Assembly (NCBI RefSeq): GCF_027622875.1
Contig: NZ_JAPZVP010000012.1
Coordinates: 112,460-176,459, forward strand
Reading direction: 5' to 3'
Length of the DNA: 64,000 nucleotides
Origin: Glycomyces luteolus
Lineage (GTDB): Bacteria > Actinomycetota > Actinomycetes > Mycobacteriales > Micromonosporaceae
Shown: piece by piece, positions 1-9,118 of the stretch
Layout: the number at the start of each line of letters is the position of its first letter
Numbering within the stretch: the first letter of the stretch is position 1
Notes under the pieces: generated by a model
Seen by the model: only the letters and a program-made list of their open reading frames with translations
Told to the model about the DNA's origin: nothing
Databases searched by the model: none
Made by a program: the position numbers and the translations under genes

Positions 1-3000
1 GGCTCGGTGGCGTCCTCGCGCATCAAGGACATCCACGAGTGGGGACAGTTCCACAATTCGCGCCTGGTGCTGCATGTGCTCTCGCGTCTCGCCTACCCGG
101 CCGACCCCGAGCTGATGCTGGACCTGCGCGGCCATGAGCCGCGCGTTGAGAAGGCGGCGCTCAACCTCGAAGCGCTCTGTGCGCTCGCGGCCTCCATCGG
201 GCTCAAGGCCCGGACCGGGGACGAGCGCGCCAAGGCCCTCGCGCTGTTCGACCTGGCCTACCGTCGGCTCAGGGGTCGTATGCCCCTCGAATACCAAGAG
301 CTGCACGTGATGACGGCGCACCTGCACGGCCGATCCCGGCAGGTGAAGGAGCTCAGCCGGGCCTACGCCGGGGTCACCGATCTTCTGAAGCGGTCGCTCC
401 GCTGCCAGGCCGCACATCCGCGCCACGGTGGTAGCACGGCCGCGTACCTGCGGCGCTTCAAGGAGCTCGCCGATTGGCCCGACCTGCTCGCCCCTGAGAA
501 CGGTGCGGCACTGAGCATCGACGGGCTGCGGACGGCCCCGCTGCCGAAAATCGAGCGCGGCCCGCTGATCTCCGTCGTCATGACCTGCTACAAACCCGGC
601 CAGGCACTGCTCACCGCAGTGCGGTCGATCGTGGAGCAGACGTGGCAGAACTGGGAGCTGCTGCTCGTCGACGACGCCTCCGGCCCCGAGTACGAGCAGG
701 TGCTCCTGAAGGCAGCCTCGCTCGACCCGCGCATCAAGCTCCTCATCCAGCCTGAGAACGCGGGGACCTACCAGGCCCGCAACCGCGCCATGGCCGTCGC
801 CGAAGGCAAGTTCATCGCCGGACTCGACTCCGACGACTGGTCCCACCCGCGCCGCCTCGAGCTGCAGGTGCGGCCGATGATCGCCAGGCCCGAGCTGGTC
901 ATGGTCGAATCGCGCTGCATCGCCCTCGCCGAGGACCTGGCGCTGATGATCGACCCGCAGATCGCGCTCATCGCCGCGCGTTCGACGCCGATCATGATCC
1001 GCGCCGAGGCCGTGCTGAAGAAGGTCGGCTTCTACGACGAGGTCAGGAAGACCGCCGACTCCGAATACCGGTTCCGCATCCAGACCGCGTTCGGCAAGGG
1101 CGCCTTCCTGCGCATGGGGAACGGCCCCTTGACGGCCGTGCGCTACAACGACAGCACGCTCTCGGCGGGCGAGGTCTCGCGGCACTGGATGTCCGCGAGC
1201 CGGTTCGCCTACTACTCCGGGTTCGCCCGCTGGCACCGCGCGATCGGGCGGGAGCAGGCATCGCCGTTCCTCGCCTCGGTCGCACGGCCGCGGCCGTTCC
1301 CGATCGCCCGCGACATCACCCGCTCCAATGCGGAGAACCGAGCGATCGAATACGACCGCATCTACGCCGCCGACTGGAGCGCCCTCGACGGACCGCGCCG
1401 CGCGATGCTCGACGACGCCGAGGACAGGGCGGACGAGGGCGCCGCGATCGCGCTGGTGCACTGCCCCGACCTGAAGGGCATCAAGGGGGACCAGGCACTG
1501 GTCGACCGCACGGTCCTGACCGCCGCCTCCGAGCACGGGCTCGACTTCATCGAACCCGCAGGGCCCCACACGGCGCCGGTGATCACGCCTTCCGAGGCCT
1601 ATGCCGAAGTGCTTCGGTTCGAGCACCCCGGGATCGCGCCCGAGCGCATCCACGTGCATCCCGCACCCGCAACAGCGGCCGCCCAGGGCGCCGTCGCGAA
1701 CGGCGCGACAGTGCAAGCACCCGTGGACCCGCCCGTCATTGGTGCGCAGCGAAGCGCGGACCGGCCGGTTTCGCCTCAGGAGGCTTCCGCCGCTTTGCGA
1801 CCGGCCTTCAACCGCAGCGACTTCCTGCTCGCAGGTTGCGGCCTCGGATCCGTCGCGGCGTCGGTCGCGGTCGCGGCCGCCATCGAACCCGCCGTAGTGC
1901 CGTGGGTCGCGGGCGCGAGCTTTGCGCTCTGGGCCGGTTCGCTGTTCGCGCTGGCCGCGTGGCGCACCTTCGAATCGCAAACGGCCGTGGTGCGGGACGC
2001 CGGAGCCGACCCGGCGGCACCTGCGGTCCGGCCGGCGGCACCCGACGCTGGGGGGAACTCGCCTGCGAAGCTCCTGCGCCGCTTCGTGAAGGCCGCGGTG
2101 CAACGCCGCACCTGGACGGCGGCCGCGATCGCGCCGCTGGTTCCCGCGCTCGGCGCGTTCGCGCCGGACCCGCGGCTCGCCGTCGGCATCGCGCTCACGG
2201 TCTTGTGCCTGCTGGCCGCGACGACGCACTCGCGGCTGCTCCGCGCGCTCGATCGCACCCGCATGACCGCGGCCGCGCCGGATCGGGGCGCCCCCACCGG
2301 GACCGGGCTCACCGCACCGAAGCGCCGCATGCTCGAGAGCTGGGAGACGCGCCTGAACCACGGCTGGTCGGTGACCGCCGGAGCCCGCCTCTCCAGCATC
2401 GCCGCCGATTCCGAGAAGGGCCCGCGCGAGACCCAGGTCGGGGCCCTTGCCGCGCTGTGCAGCCACCGCGCGGCCCGCAACCGGCACCGCGCCCGGACCC
2501 TGCGAGCCGACATCGTCATCGTGTCCACGTTCAACCTGCGGGGCGGCACCACCTCCGCGAACGAGGCCGAGATCCTCGCCTACCTGTCGGCCGGGCTGAC
2601 CGTCGCACTCGTCCACCACCCGGTGAAGGAACGGGCCATGGGTCGGCCCATCGACCCGAAGATCCGCGCGCTCATCGACGGCGAGCGGGTCGTCGAGGTC
2701 CGCCCGCAGGACACCGTCCACTGCGACCTCGCCATCGTGCGGTTCCCGGTGGCCCTCGAACAGCTCATGGAGGACCGGCCCGAGATCAAGGCCGCTCGGA
2801 CCGTGCTGCTGGTCAACCAGACCCCGTTCGAGGAGTACGGACCGACCGGCGGCTACGGCACCGCGTGGAGCATCGCCGACGTGCACCGCAACGTCACCGA
2901 ATGGCTCGGGCACCACACCTGGTACGCCATCGGCCCGGCCGTGCGCGACGTCCTGCACGCCCACCACGCCGAAGAGATGGCGGACATCGAACTCGCCCAG

Positions 3001-3615
3001 GACTTCTGGTACGAGACCATCGACGTCGCCGACTGGACGCCGCCGCAGCGCCGGATCCGCGCCGAAGGCGAGCCGATCCGGCTCGGCCGCCACAGCCGCG
3101 ACCACGTGACCAAGTTCCCGAACATGGCGAAGCGCTTGCTCGCCGCCTATCCGGCAGCGGACGACATCGAGATCCACATGCTCGGCGGCCATGATGCGCT
3201 GCAGCGCATCCTCGGCTCGATTCCGCCGCGCTGGATCTCCCTCCCGTTCGGCACCATGTCGGCGGTCGACTTCCTCGCCGACGTCGACGTGTACGCGTAC
3301 TACATCGACGAGAACCTGCTCGAGGCGTTCGGGCGGGCCCCGATGGAGGCCATGGCCGCGGGGCTCCCGACGATCCTGCCGCCGAACTTCGCCGAGCTCT
3401 TCGGCGACGGCGCCGTCTACTGCGAACCGGAGGACGTGGCGGCCGAAGTGCGCCGCCTCGCCGCCGACCGCGCCTACTACGCCGAACGGGTCGAAGCCGG
3501 CCTGCGCGTCGTCCGCGAGCGGTTCTCTCCGGAAGCCTTGCTGCGCAGGGTGAGCGGTCTCGGCGTCACGACCGCCGCACCCGCCGCCGAGCCGAACCTG
3601 GGAGGGACCCGATGA
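1..3615 (+). CDS. Large two-domain glycosyltransferase (GT2 + membrane pair + GT-B), 5' end outside window
   Basis: The reading frame is open from base 1; a GTG at 7 is the first in-window start but the protein seems to begin mid-domain, so it is probably 5'-truncated. Counting from GTG 7, residues about 186-420 form a GT-A family 2 domain: a SVVMTCYKPGQ first strand, LLVDDAS, and the metal-binding LDSDDW near 272-277. Hydrophobic segments lie near 606-650 and 700-745. Residues about 838-1190 resemble a retaining GT-B (GT4-like) C-terminal domain, with EAFGRAPMEAMAAGLP as the donor-site signature. It probably builds a surface glycan at the cytoplasmic membrane. Its stop overlaps the start of the next gene, which repeats the membrane and GT-B part. 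Substrates are unknown. Confidence 0.85.
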   Translation, partial: GSVASSRIKDIHEWGQFHNSRLVLHVLSRLAYPADPELMLDLRGHEPRVEKAALNLEALCALAASIGLKARTGDERAKALALFDLAYRRLRGRMPLEYQELHVMTAHLHGRSRQVKELSRAYAGVTDLLKRSLRCQAAHPRHGGSTAAYLRRFKELADWPDLLAPENGAALSIDGLRTAPLPKIERGPLISVVMTCYKPGQALLTAVRSIVEQTWQNWELLLVDDASGPEYEQVLLKAASLDPRIKLLIQPENAGTYQARNRAMAVAEGKFIAGLDSDDWSHPRRLELQVRPMIARPELVMVESRCIALAEDLALMIDPQIALIAARSTPIMIRAEAVLKKVGFYDEVRKTADSEYRFRIQTAFGKGAFLRMGNGPLTAVRYNDSTLSAGEVSRHWMSASRFAYYSGFARWHRAIGREQASPFLASVARPRPFPIARDITRSNAENRAIEYDRIYAADWSALDGPRRAMLDDAEDRADEGAAIALVHCPDLKGIKGDQALVDRTVLTAASEHGLDFIEPAGPHTAPVITPSEAYAEVLRFEHPGIAPERIHVHPAPATAAAQGAVANGATVQAPVDPPVIGAQRSADRPVSPQEASAALRPAFNRSDFLLAGCGLGSVAASVAVAAAIEPAVVPWVAGASFALWAGSLFALAAWRTFESQTAVVRDAGADPAAPAVRPAAPDAGGNSPAKLLRRFVKAAVQRRTWTAAAIAPLVPALGAFAPDPRLAVGIALTVLCLLAATTHSRLLRALDRTRMTAAAPDRGAPTGTGLTAPKRRMLESWETRLNHGWSVTAGARLSSIAADSEKGPRETQVGALAALCSHRAARNRHRARTLRADIVIVSTFNLRGGTTSANEAEILAYLSAGLTVALVHHPVKERAMGRPIDPKIRALIDGERVVEVRPQDTVHCDLAIVRFPVALEQLMEDRPEIKAARTVLLVNQTPFEEYGPTGGYGTAWSIADVHRNVTEWLGHHTWYAIGPAVRDVLHAHHAEEMADIELAQDFWYETIDVADWTPPQRRIRAEGEPIRLGRHSRDHVTKFPNMAKRLLAAYPAADDIEIHMLGGHDALQRILGSIPPRWISLPFGTMSAVDFLADVDVYAYYIDENLLEAFGRAPMEAMAAGLPTILPPNFAELFGDGAVYCEPEDVAAEVRRLAADRAYYAERVEAGLRVVRERFSPEALLRRVSGLGVTTAAPAAEPNLGGTR

Positions 3616-5141
3616 AATCGAAGACCCGCAAGCACTCGCACGTCGACCGGCGCATCGTCGTCGCCTTCGGCATCGCCGCGGCGACCATGGCGCTGCCGCT
3701 CGTCATCGACATGCAGTACGCCCTGGCCGCGGCGGGCCTGGTGTTCGCCGTCCTCATCGGAGGCGGATGGCGCACCGCCGTCCGCCTCCGGCGGCTCGGC
3801 CGCGACATCGCCGCCAAGCGCTCCGCGACCGGTCTGCTCGGTTCCTACGCCGAGCAGACCCTTCCCAGGAAGGACGGTGAGCGCTGCATGCAGCGCGCCC
3901 TCGAAGCGCTGGACGGGGGGTTCCCCGTCTCCGCGGTACGTGAGGCGCGGGAACTCGCCTCGGACCAGCGGATTCCCATCGCTGAACGGCTCGCGCTGCT
4001 GCGAGCGGTCGAGGCGTGGCAGACGGAGGACGAGCTGTCGCGCGTCTTGCCGCCGGAACGGGTCGCGTTCGACGTCGTGCTCGTCTCGTACCTCGGCCAG
4101 CCGAGCGACGGCACCGCCGCCACGGTCGCCGAGATCGAGGCCTGCCGGGACCTCGGTCTCACGGTCGGCCTGCTGCACCACCCCGTCCACCGGTGGGACC
4201 CGAACTCGCCGATCGGTCCCGAGATCGAAGCGCTGATCGACGGGAAGCAGGTGCGCGCGATCGGCCTCGATCAGGACGTCGAATGCGCGCTCGCGGTCGT
4301 GCGGACGCCCGTGGCGCTGATGTTCCCGCTCGAGCGGCGACCCCGGATCACGGCGGGGCGCACCGTCGTCATCGCCGACCAGGCGCCGTTCGAATCCTAT
4401 GGCGCCCAGAGCTTCCGCGAGAAGGCCTGGGACCTCGCCACGGTCGATCAGCACGTCACCGACTGGCTCGGCGAACACACCTGGTACGCGGGCGGGCCGC
4501 TCGTGGGCGCGGCGCTGCTCGACCACCACGCCGAGGAGATCGCCGGCCTCGACTTGGCCCCCGAGCCGTGGAATGACGTGATCGAGATCGACCAGTGGCG
4601 GTTGGACGGCCGCCGCGAATCCGACGGCCGCATCCGCATCGGCCGCTATGCGCGCAACCACCGGCTGCAATGGCCCGAGCAGCGGGAGGCGCTGCTGGAG
4701 TGCTATCCCGACCGCGACCCGTTCGAGATCCACGTCCTCGGCGGTGCCGAAACGCCCGCACGCCTGCTCAAGGGCCTGCCCGCGAACTGGAGGGTGTACC
4801 CGCCCGAGACCATGGCCGCCAAGGACTTCCTCGCGCAGGTCGACGTCGCCGCCTACTTCGTCGCCGCCGACGGCACGGGGGCTTCAGGGCGGGCGCCGCT
4901 CGAAGCGATGGCGGCGGGCGTGCCGGTCATCATGGACCGGCGGTTCGAGGCCGCGTTCGGGCCCGCCGCGATCTACTGCGAGCCGAGCGAAGTCGCCTCG
5001 GTCGCGCAGCGGCTGGCGGCCGACCCGGACGCGTACTCAGCGCAGCAGGCGGCGGCCTGGAGCCAGCTCGCCGACCGCTTCTCGGCGAAGGCCCTGATGG
5101 ACCGGCTGCCGCTGGCCGCGGCGGCCGGTCCCGTCGGCTGA
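3612..5141 (+). CDS. Membrane-anchored GT-B glycosyltransferase, paralogue of the upstream C-terminal half
   Basis: 509 residues, ATG overlapping the previous stop by 4 nt, so translationally coupled. Two N-terminal hydrophobic segments (about 16-55) are followed by a soluble domain (about 150-505) colinear with residues 838-1190 of the upstream protein: shared blocks include AGLTVALVHHPV versus LGLTVGLLHHPV, TWYA, HHAEEIA, IHVLGG and GRAPLEAMAAGVPVI. The donor-site Glu of the E-x7-E motif lies in this last block. It lacks the GT2 domain. Tandem duplication and divergence of a GT-B module is the simplest explanation. Acceptor and donor sugars cannot be deduced. Confidence 0.82.
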   Translation: MKSKTRKHSHVDRRIVVAFGIAAATMALPLVIDMQYALAAAGLVFAVLIGGGWRTAVRLRRLGRDIAAKRSATGLLGSYAEQTLPRKDGERCMQRALEALDGGFPVSAVREARELASDQRIPIAERLALLRAVEAWQTEDELSRVLPPERVAFDVVLVSYLGQPSDGTAATVAEIEACRDLGLTVGLLHHPVHRWDPNSPIGPEIEALIDGKQVRAIGLDQDVECALAVVRTPVALMFPLERRPRITAGRTVVIADQAPFESYGAQSFREKAWDLATVDQHVTDWLGEHTWYAGGPLVGAALLDHHAEEIAGLDLAPEPWNDVIEIDQWRLDGRRESDGRIRIGRYARNHRLQWPEQREALLECYPDRDPFEIHVLGGAETPARLLKGLPANWRVYPPETMAAKDFLAQVDVAAYFVAADGTGASGRAPLEAMAAGVPVIMDRRFEAAFGPAAIYCEPSEVASVAQRLAADPDAYSAQQAAAWSQLADRFSAKALMDRLPLAAAAGPVG

Positions 5142-5146
5142 ACGCG

Positions 5147-6076
5147 TCAGGCGATCGTCATGGAGTTCCAGCCGTAGTCGATGACGGGCGAGGTGTCATA
5201 CCTGCCCGTGCCGTCTCCGTGGAACAGATAAAGATGGTTGTGGTCCGGGTCCTTGGCGACCCAGTCGAGGTGGCCGTCGCCGGTGAAGTCGCCTACGGCG
5301 GCGGCCTGCTCCAACACGTCCCAGCCCCAGTCGAACCGGACCCCGGGCTCGAACTTCTCGCTGCCCGGTCCCGCGAAGAAGTACATGGCGTCTTCGGAGT
5401 TGCGCACAGCGTTGATGTCCGCGTAACCGTCCTCGGTGGTGTCCCCGACGGCGGTCAGGTCGTGCCACAGGTTCCAGCTCGATCCGATGTCGAGCCGCTG
5501 CGCGAACGCCGTTCCCGTACCCGTGCCCGGGTAGAGCCACAGGGTGCCGGTGCCGCCTTCGACCGCGATGATGTCGACGTGGCCGTCACCGGTGTAGTCG
5601 TGCCCTGAGACGATGGCGCTCATGACGTTCCATCCGCGGCCGATCGACTGGAACGGTGCGAAGGTGCTGCCGTTGCCGGGGTAGAAGTACAGTCGGCCGG
5701 TGCTCGCCTCCCGGGCGATGATGTCGGCGTTGCCGTCGCTGTTGAGGTCGCCCGCGGTCTCGATGAGGTTCATGGCGTTCCAGCCGAGACCGACGGTGTA
5801 CTTGGCGTTGAAGTCGAAGCTGCCGGAGCCGTTGCCCGGCCAGATTTCCAGGGCCCCGGTCGCGTCTCTGCGGGCCACGACGTCGGAGAGCCCGTCGCCG
5901 TCGTAGTCGTAGTTGCCGGAGGGCACCTGCTCGGGCGCGGCCGTGCCGTCGGTCGCGGACTGGGCGAACGTCGCGTTCGGAGCGATGAGGACCGCGATGC
6001 TCGCGATGCCGATGCTCCAGGCGAGGTACCGCCGCTTGATCCGGGCGAGGCGCCCTTGAATTGCGCTGTCTTCCAT
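5147..6076 (-). CDS. Secreted FG-GAP/VCBS repeat protein
   Basis: 309 residues from the ATG at 6076, chosen because GAAGGAAG lies just upstream; an in-frame ATG at 6139 has no such site. A basic N-terminus followed by a hydrophobic stretch (WSIGIASIAVLIAPNATFA) is a signal peptide. The rest is five FG-GAP/VCBS-like repeats, each with a DxDxDG-type calcium loop (DYDGDGLSD, DLNSDGNAD, DYTGDGHVD, DTTEDGYAD, DFTGDGHLD), then a YxGxG strand and a GWN/GWD turn. Such repeats make integrin-like beta-propellers that bind calcium and often carbohydrate or protein ligands outside the cell. It converges on the glycosyltransferase gene with only 5 nt between stops and no clear terminator. Confidence 0.85.
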   Translation of the reverse strand: MEDSAIQGRLARIKRRYLAWSIGIASIAVLIAPNATFAQSATDGTAAPEQVPSGNYDYDGDGLSDVVARRDATGALEIWPGNGSGSFDFNAKYTVGLGWNAMNLIETAGDLNSDGNADIIAREASTGRLYFYPGNGSTFAPFQSIGRGWNVMSAIVSGHDYTGDGHVDIIAVEGGTGTLWLYPGTGTGTAFAQRLDIGSSWNLWHDLTAVGDTTEDGYADINAVRNSEDAMYFFAGPGSEKFEPGVRFDWGWDVLEQAAAVGDFTGDGHLDWVAKDPDHNHLYLFHGDGTGRYDTSPVIDYGWNSMTIA

Positions 6077-6315
6077 TTCGCTTCCTTCTAGTCGGGGCCT
6101 AAGCCCGCTTCGTATGCCTATGCAAGAGGCAACTCCCATTCAACTAGACATAGTGGATACAGGCATGTCTCTCGAAAGGAATGAGCAATCCTTGTATTTC
6201 GGCGTTCGCGGAGTTGATCGAGGATTCTGCCGAATCGACCTGTCCCGGGCCAGCGGTGGCTATCGTCCGGTATGGAACAACGTGACTGAGCAACGAGGGA
6301 ACAGGAGGTGGCGTC
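6077..6315. promoter_or_regulatory. Divergent intergenic region, relatively AT-rich
   Basis: About 240 bp between the FG-GAP gene (leftward) and the 230-residue membrane protein gene (rightward). It is visibly more AT-rich than its neighbours, as expected for back-to-back promoters. A GAAGGAAG ribosome-binding site serves the leftward gene and ACAGGAGGTGG the rightward gene. No gene is evident and no promoter hexamers can be assigned with confidence. Confidence 0.45.
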
Positions 6316-7008
6316 ATGGCGCCCGAACCGGCCGAACGACCCGCCCGACGCAAGCCCGCCGTCCTGCGAGGGCATCGCCTTGCCGTAGTCGCGGTCACGG
6401 CGTCGCTCGCGGTCCTGGTCGCCGCCACCTTGACCGCGGCGGCGCCCTCCCTCACCTCCGACTCGGTGCCCGGAGCGACCGAGCAGGACCCGGTGGACGA
6501 GAACCCGAACTACAAGCGAGTCGGTGTGTCGACCCCGGGCGCGACGATCGAGATCCTCGGACTGGACGGCCAGCTCTCGACCGGAGCGATCACCGGCGAG
6601 GTCGACCTCGCGAAGCCCGAGGGGGAGCAGGCGATGTCGGCCGCCAACCTCGTGGCCTCGTCAGACGAGGAGCTGGACTTCGGCCAGGTCTACCTTGCGA
6701 TCCGCCCCGGCATCCCGGTGGACTACCAGTACGACACTTCGGCCGAGTCGATCATCTTCAACCCCGGCCTGGAGTTCCGGGCCGAAACCGTCCCAGGGCT
6801 GACCAACGGCACCGACAGATTCCTCTATACCCAGCCGATCAGGATGCTGCCGACCGAACCCGTCGCGGACCCGCAGTTCCCGCCATACGAGCGGACCTTC
6901 GCCATACCGAGCATGGCGCTGCTCTGGGAAGGGGAGGACGGCATCACCGGATCCGAACCCATCGGCTTCATCAGCGAATTCGAGTTGACCGTCACGCACG
7001 CCGGCTAG
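6316..7008 (+). CDS. Hypothetical exported or membrane-anchored protein
   Basis: 230 residues, ATG preceded by ACAGGAGGTGG. A positively charged N-terminus (RKPAVLRGHR) precedes one hydrophobic helix (about 24-45, LAVVAVTASLAVLVAATLTA), so the remainder is extracytoplasmic, either anchored or cleaved. The outer part is rich in beta-type and acidic residues with no cysteines and no catalytic motif I recognise. It is followed after 33 bp by another exported protein, suggesting a small surface-protein operon. No family is recognised. Confidence 0.7.
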   Translation: MAPEPAERPARRKPAVLRGHRLAVVAVTASLAVLVAATLTAAAPSLTSDSVPGATEQDPVDENPNYKRVGVSTPGATIEILGLDGQLSTGAITGEVDLAKPEGEQAMSAANLVASSDEELDFGQVYLAIRPGIPVDYQYDTSAESIIFNPGLEFRAETVPGLTNGTDRFLYTQPIRMLPTEPVADPQFPPYERTFAIPSMALLWEGEDGITGSEPIGFISEFELTVTHAG

Positions 7009-7041
7009 GCATGTCCCTCTACTAGGGAGAGAGGAAGTATT

Positions 7042-8457
7042 ATGCGCTTCACTTCACGCGGACGGCTGGTAGTGGCCGCCTCCGGACTTCTCGCCGCCGT
7101 GGCGGTCGGCCTCCCCACCCAGGCCCAGGAGCGCCACGAGCCGGTGGTCGAATTCGCCTCGGCCATCTGCAGCGGGGTGGGCGACTTGGAGGTGGAATTC
7201 CTGCTCACCGATCCGATCGGTGCACCCGCTCACCCCGAGTACACCTATGTCGTCGCCGACGTCGAGGCCGAGATCGGACCTGAGTCGAGCCTTTGGCACG
7301 ACAGCGGACTCGCGGGCACCCTCCAACCCGGCGCCGAAGTGCCGCCGCCCGGTGAAGGCTCGCTTTCCGGAATGACAGTCGTCCCCGGCGGTACCGAGCA
7401 GGTCGTCCTGAGCGCGGAAGTCGACCGCATCGCGGCCGACGGAAACCGCGAGAGGATCGTGCTGCAGGGGGAGGCGGACCTGGACGAATGCACTCCGACC
7501 GTGCCGGAGCAGACCGAGGTACCCAACCGGGTCTGGGGGCCATACGGCGGGAAGCAGACGGTCCCGACGCAACAGGAACCCGGGGGCGGCCAGTCCACCC
7601 ACCCCGCCGTCATTCGGATCCCCGGCGGCTGGAACGGCTACGAGTACTGGATGGCGCACACGCCCTACCCCGGCAGCAACTCCGCCTGGGAGGACCCGAA
7701 CATCGCCGCGTCCAACGACGGCGTCAATTGGGTCGTGCCCGCAGGTCTCACCAACCCGCTCGACGACCAGCCGGGACTGCCGGGCCCCTACAACTCCGAC
7801 ACCGATATCGAGATGGGCCCGGGGAACACGATGTACGTGTTCTGGCGGGTCGTGATCCCCGATGCGTTCCAAGAGCGGCTCAAGTACTCGACCTCCACCG
7901 ACGGCGTCAACTGGTCGGCGCCCGTCGAGGCCCTGCGGAGCTCCATGACCGTGCGCCGACCGCTGTCGCCGGCCTTCCTGTACGAGAACGGCCGCTGGGT
8001 CATGTGGGCGATCGACATCCTCCGGACACCGAACCGCATGGTGTACTTCGAAGGCGGCGCCACACCGGCCAAGGCCAATTGGGGCGCGATGCAGACGGTG
8101 AACCTGGGAGCGATGCAGAAGGAGAAGGAGCCGTGGCACCTGGACGTCGCCAAGGACGGCGCCTCGTACATCGGGCTGCTGAACGACACCGACCTCACCT
8201 CCACAGGCCGTGACGGGGACCTGATCTTCCTGTTCGGAACGACTCCCACGAGTTTCACGAACGGGAGCTTCTCGACCACGCCGAGGCTGAAACCGTTCAT
8301 GCACGACCACCTGTACCGCGCGACGATCTTCGCGGACACCGAATACGGCGTCCCCGGCTATCGGGTGTGGTACGGGGCGCGGATGGCCCTCAACCCGGAC
8401 GTGTGGAACATCCAGCGGACCTTCCTCAACGGGGCCGCCGTCCACGGCAGTCCGTGA
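7042..8457 (+). CDS. Secreted protein with C-terminal glycosidase-like beta-propeller
   Basis: 471 residues; ATG with an excellent GGAGAGAGGAAG site. Residues 1-29 are a signal peptide ending near TQAQ. An N-terminal beta-type domain (about 30-160) contains two cysteines. Residues about 180-465 show the repeated pattern of a five-bladed propeller of the GH43/arabinanase type or BNR sugar-binding proteins: EDPNIAASNDGVNWV, MYVFWRV, YSTSTDGVNWS, GRWVMWAID, YRVWYGARM. Catalytic acids of GH43 cannot be assigned from the sequence alone. It probably acts on or binds extracellular carbohydrate. Confidence 0.72.
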   Translation: MRFTSRGRLVVAASGLLAAVAVGLPTQAQERHEPVVEFASAICSGVGDLEVEFLLTDPIGAPAHPEYTYVVADVEAEIGPESSLWHDSGLAGTLQPGAEVPPPGEGSLSGMTVVPGGTEQVVLSAEVDRIAADGNRERIVLQGEADLDECTPTVPEQTEVPNRVWGPYGGKQTVPTQQEPGGGQSTHPAVIRIPGGWNGYEYWMAHTPYPGSNSAWEDPNIAASNDGVNWVVPAGLTNPLDDQPGLPGPYNSDTDIEMGPGNTMYVFWRVVIPDAFQERLKYSTSTDGVNWSAPVEALRSSMTVRRPLSPAFLYENGRWVMWAIDILRTPNRMVYFEGGATPAKANWGAMQTVNLGAMQKEKEPWHLDVAKDGASYIGLLNDTDLTSTGRDGDLIFLFGTTPTSFTNGSFSTTPRLKPFMHDHLYRATIFADTEYGVPGYRVWYGARMALNPDVWNIQRTFLNGAAVHGSP

Positions 8458-8509
8458 GTCCTCATCCGACGCTGATCGTTCTCCCAGGTTAACGCGGCCT
8501 GATTCTGGC

Positions 8510-8515
8510 TACGTT
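8510..8515 (+). promoter_or_regulatory. Candidate -10 box for a leaderless transcript
   Basis: TACGTT ends exactly 6 nt before the ATG at 8522, and no Shine-Dalgarno sequence precedes that start. This spacing puts transcription initiation at the start codon, the usual layout of leaderless actinobacterial mRNAs. Inference from position only. Confidence 0.45.
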
Positions 8516-8521
8516 CTGTGA

Positions 8522-9118
8522 ATGAACGACATAGGGGCCGCGGGGAACGCGGTGCACGGCCGGCGCCGGATCTGGGTGCCGCTCGCGGTGGTCGGGGTGC
8601 TGCTGGCGCTGATCGTCGGGGAGGTCGCCTTCGCGCGGTCGCAGCCGGACGGGGTGGCGGTCGTGCCGGACACGGTGATCGAGTTCGGGACCGGGCAGCG
8701 GGCGGCGGTGCAGGTCGGGGACGGCTGGGTGCTCGACAGCGCCTCCAGTGACGCTAGCGCGCGGCTCGTCCTGGTGCGGGGCGACATGGTGGTGGAACTG
8801 TCCAGCGTGACCTTTCCCGCGCCTACTTCGCCGGACGAGATGTGGGCAGGCATGGACCGGCTCCTCGACATCGAACGCCGCCAAGGGATCGAAGTACGGC
8901 TCGACGGCCCGTCCGAGTTCGAGAACGCCGCCGGCACCGCCGGGTTCCAGGGGAAGCTGCAGGTCGGCACCCGGGTCGGCCAGGCGTTCGTGCTCGCCGA
9001 CGCCGAAGGCGAGCAGGCCGTGGAAGTGCAGGTCCTCGCCCCGGCCCACGCCGGTGACGACGAGCGGTCCGCCGCCGCGGCGCTCATCGATTCGATCGCG
9101 TTCGAGGAGGAGTCATGA
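8522..9118 (+). CDS. Membrane-anchored hypothetical protein coupled to a PrsW-family protease
   Basis: 198 residues with one N-terminal hydrophobic helix (about 17-38, IWVPLAVVGVLLALIVGEVAFA) and an extracytoplasmic domain with alternating hydrophobic beta pattern. No cysteine pair or catalytic motif is seen. Its TGA overlaps the ATG of the downstream protease gene by 4 nt, so the two are co-translated. A substrate or regulator role for the protease is possible but is inference only. Confidence 0.72.
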   Translation: MNDIGAAGNAVHGRRRIWVPLAVVGVLLALIVGEVAFARSQPDGVAVVPDTVIEFGTGQRAAVQVGDGWVLDSASSDASARLVLVRGDMVVELSSVTFPAPTSPDEMWAGMDRLLDIERRQGIEVRLDGPSEFENAAGTAGFQGKLQVGTRVGQAFVLADAEGEQAVEVQVLAPAHAGDDERSAAAALIDSIAFEEES

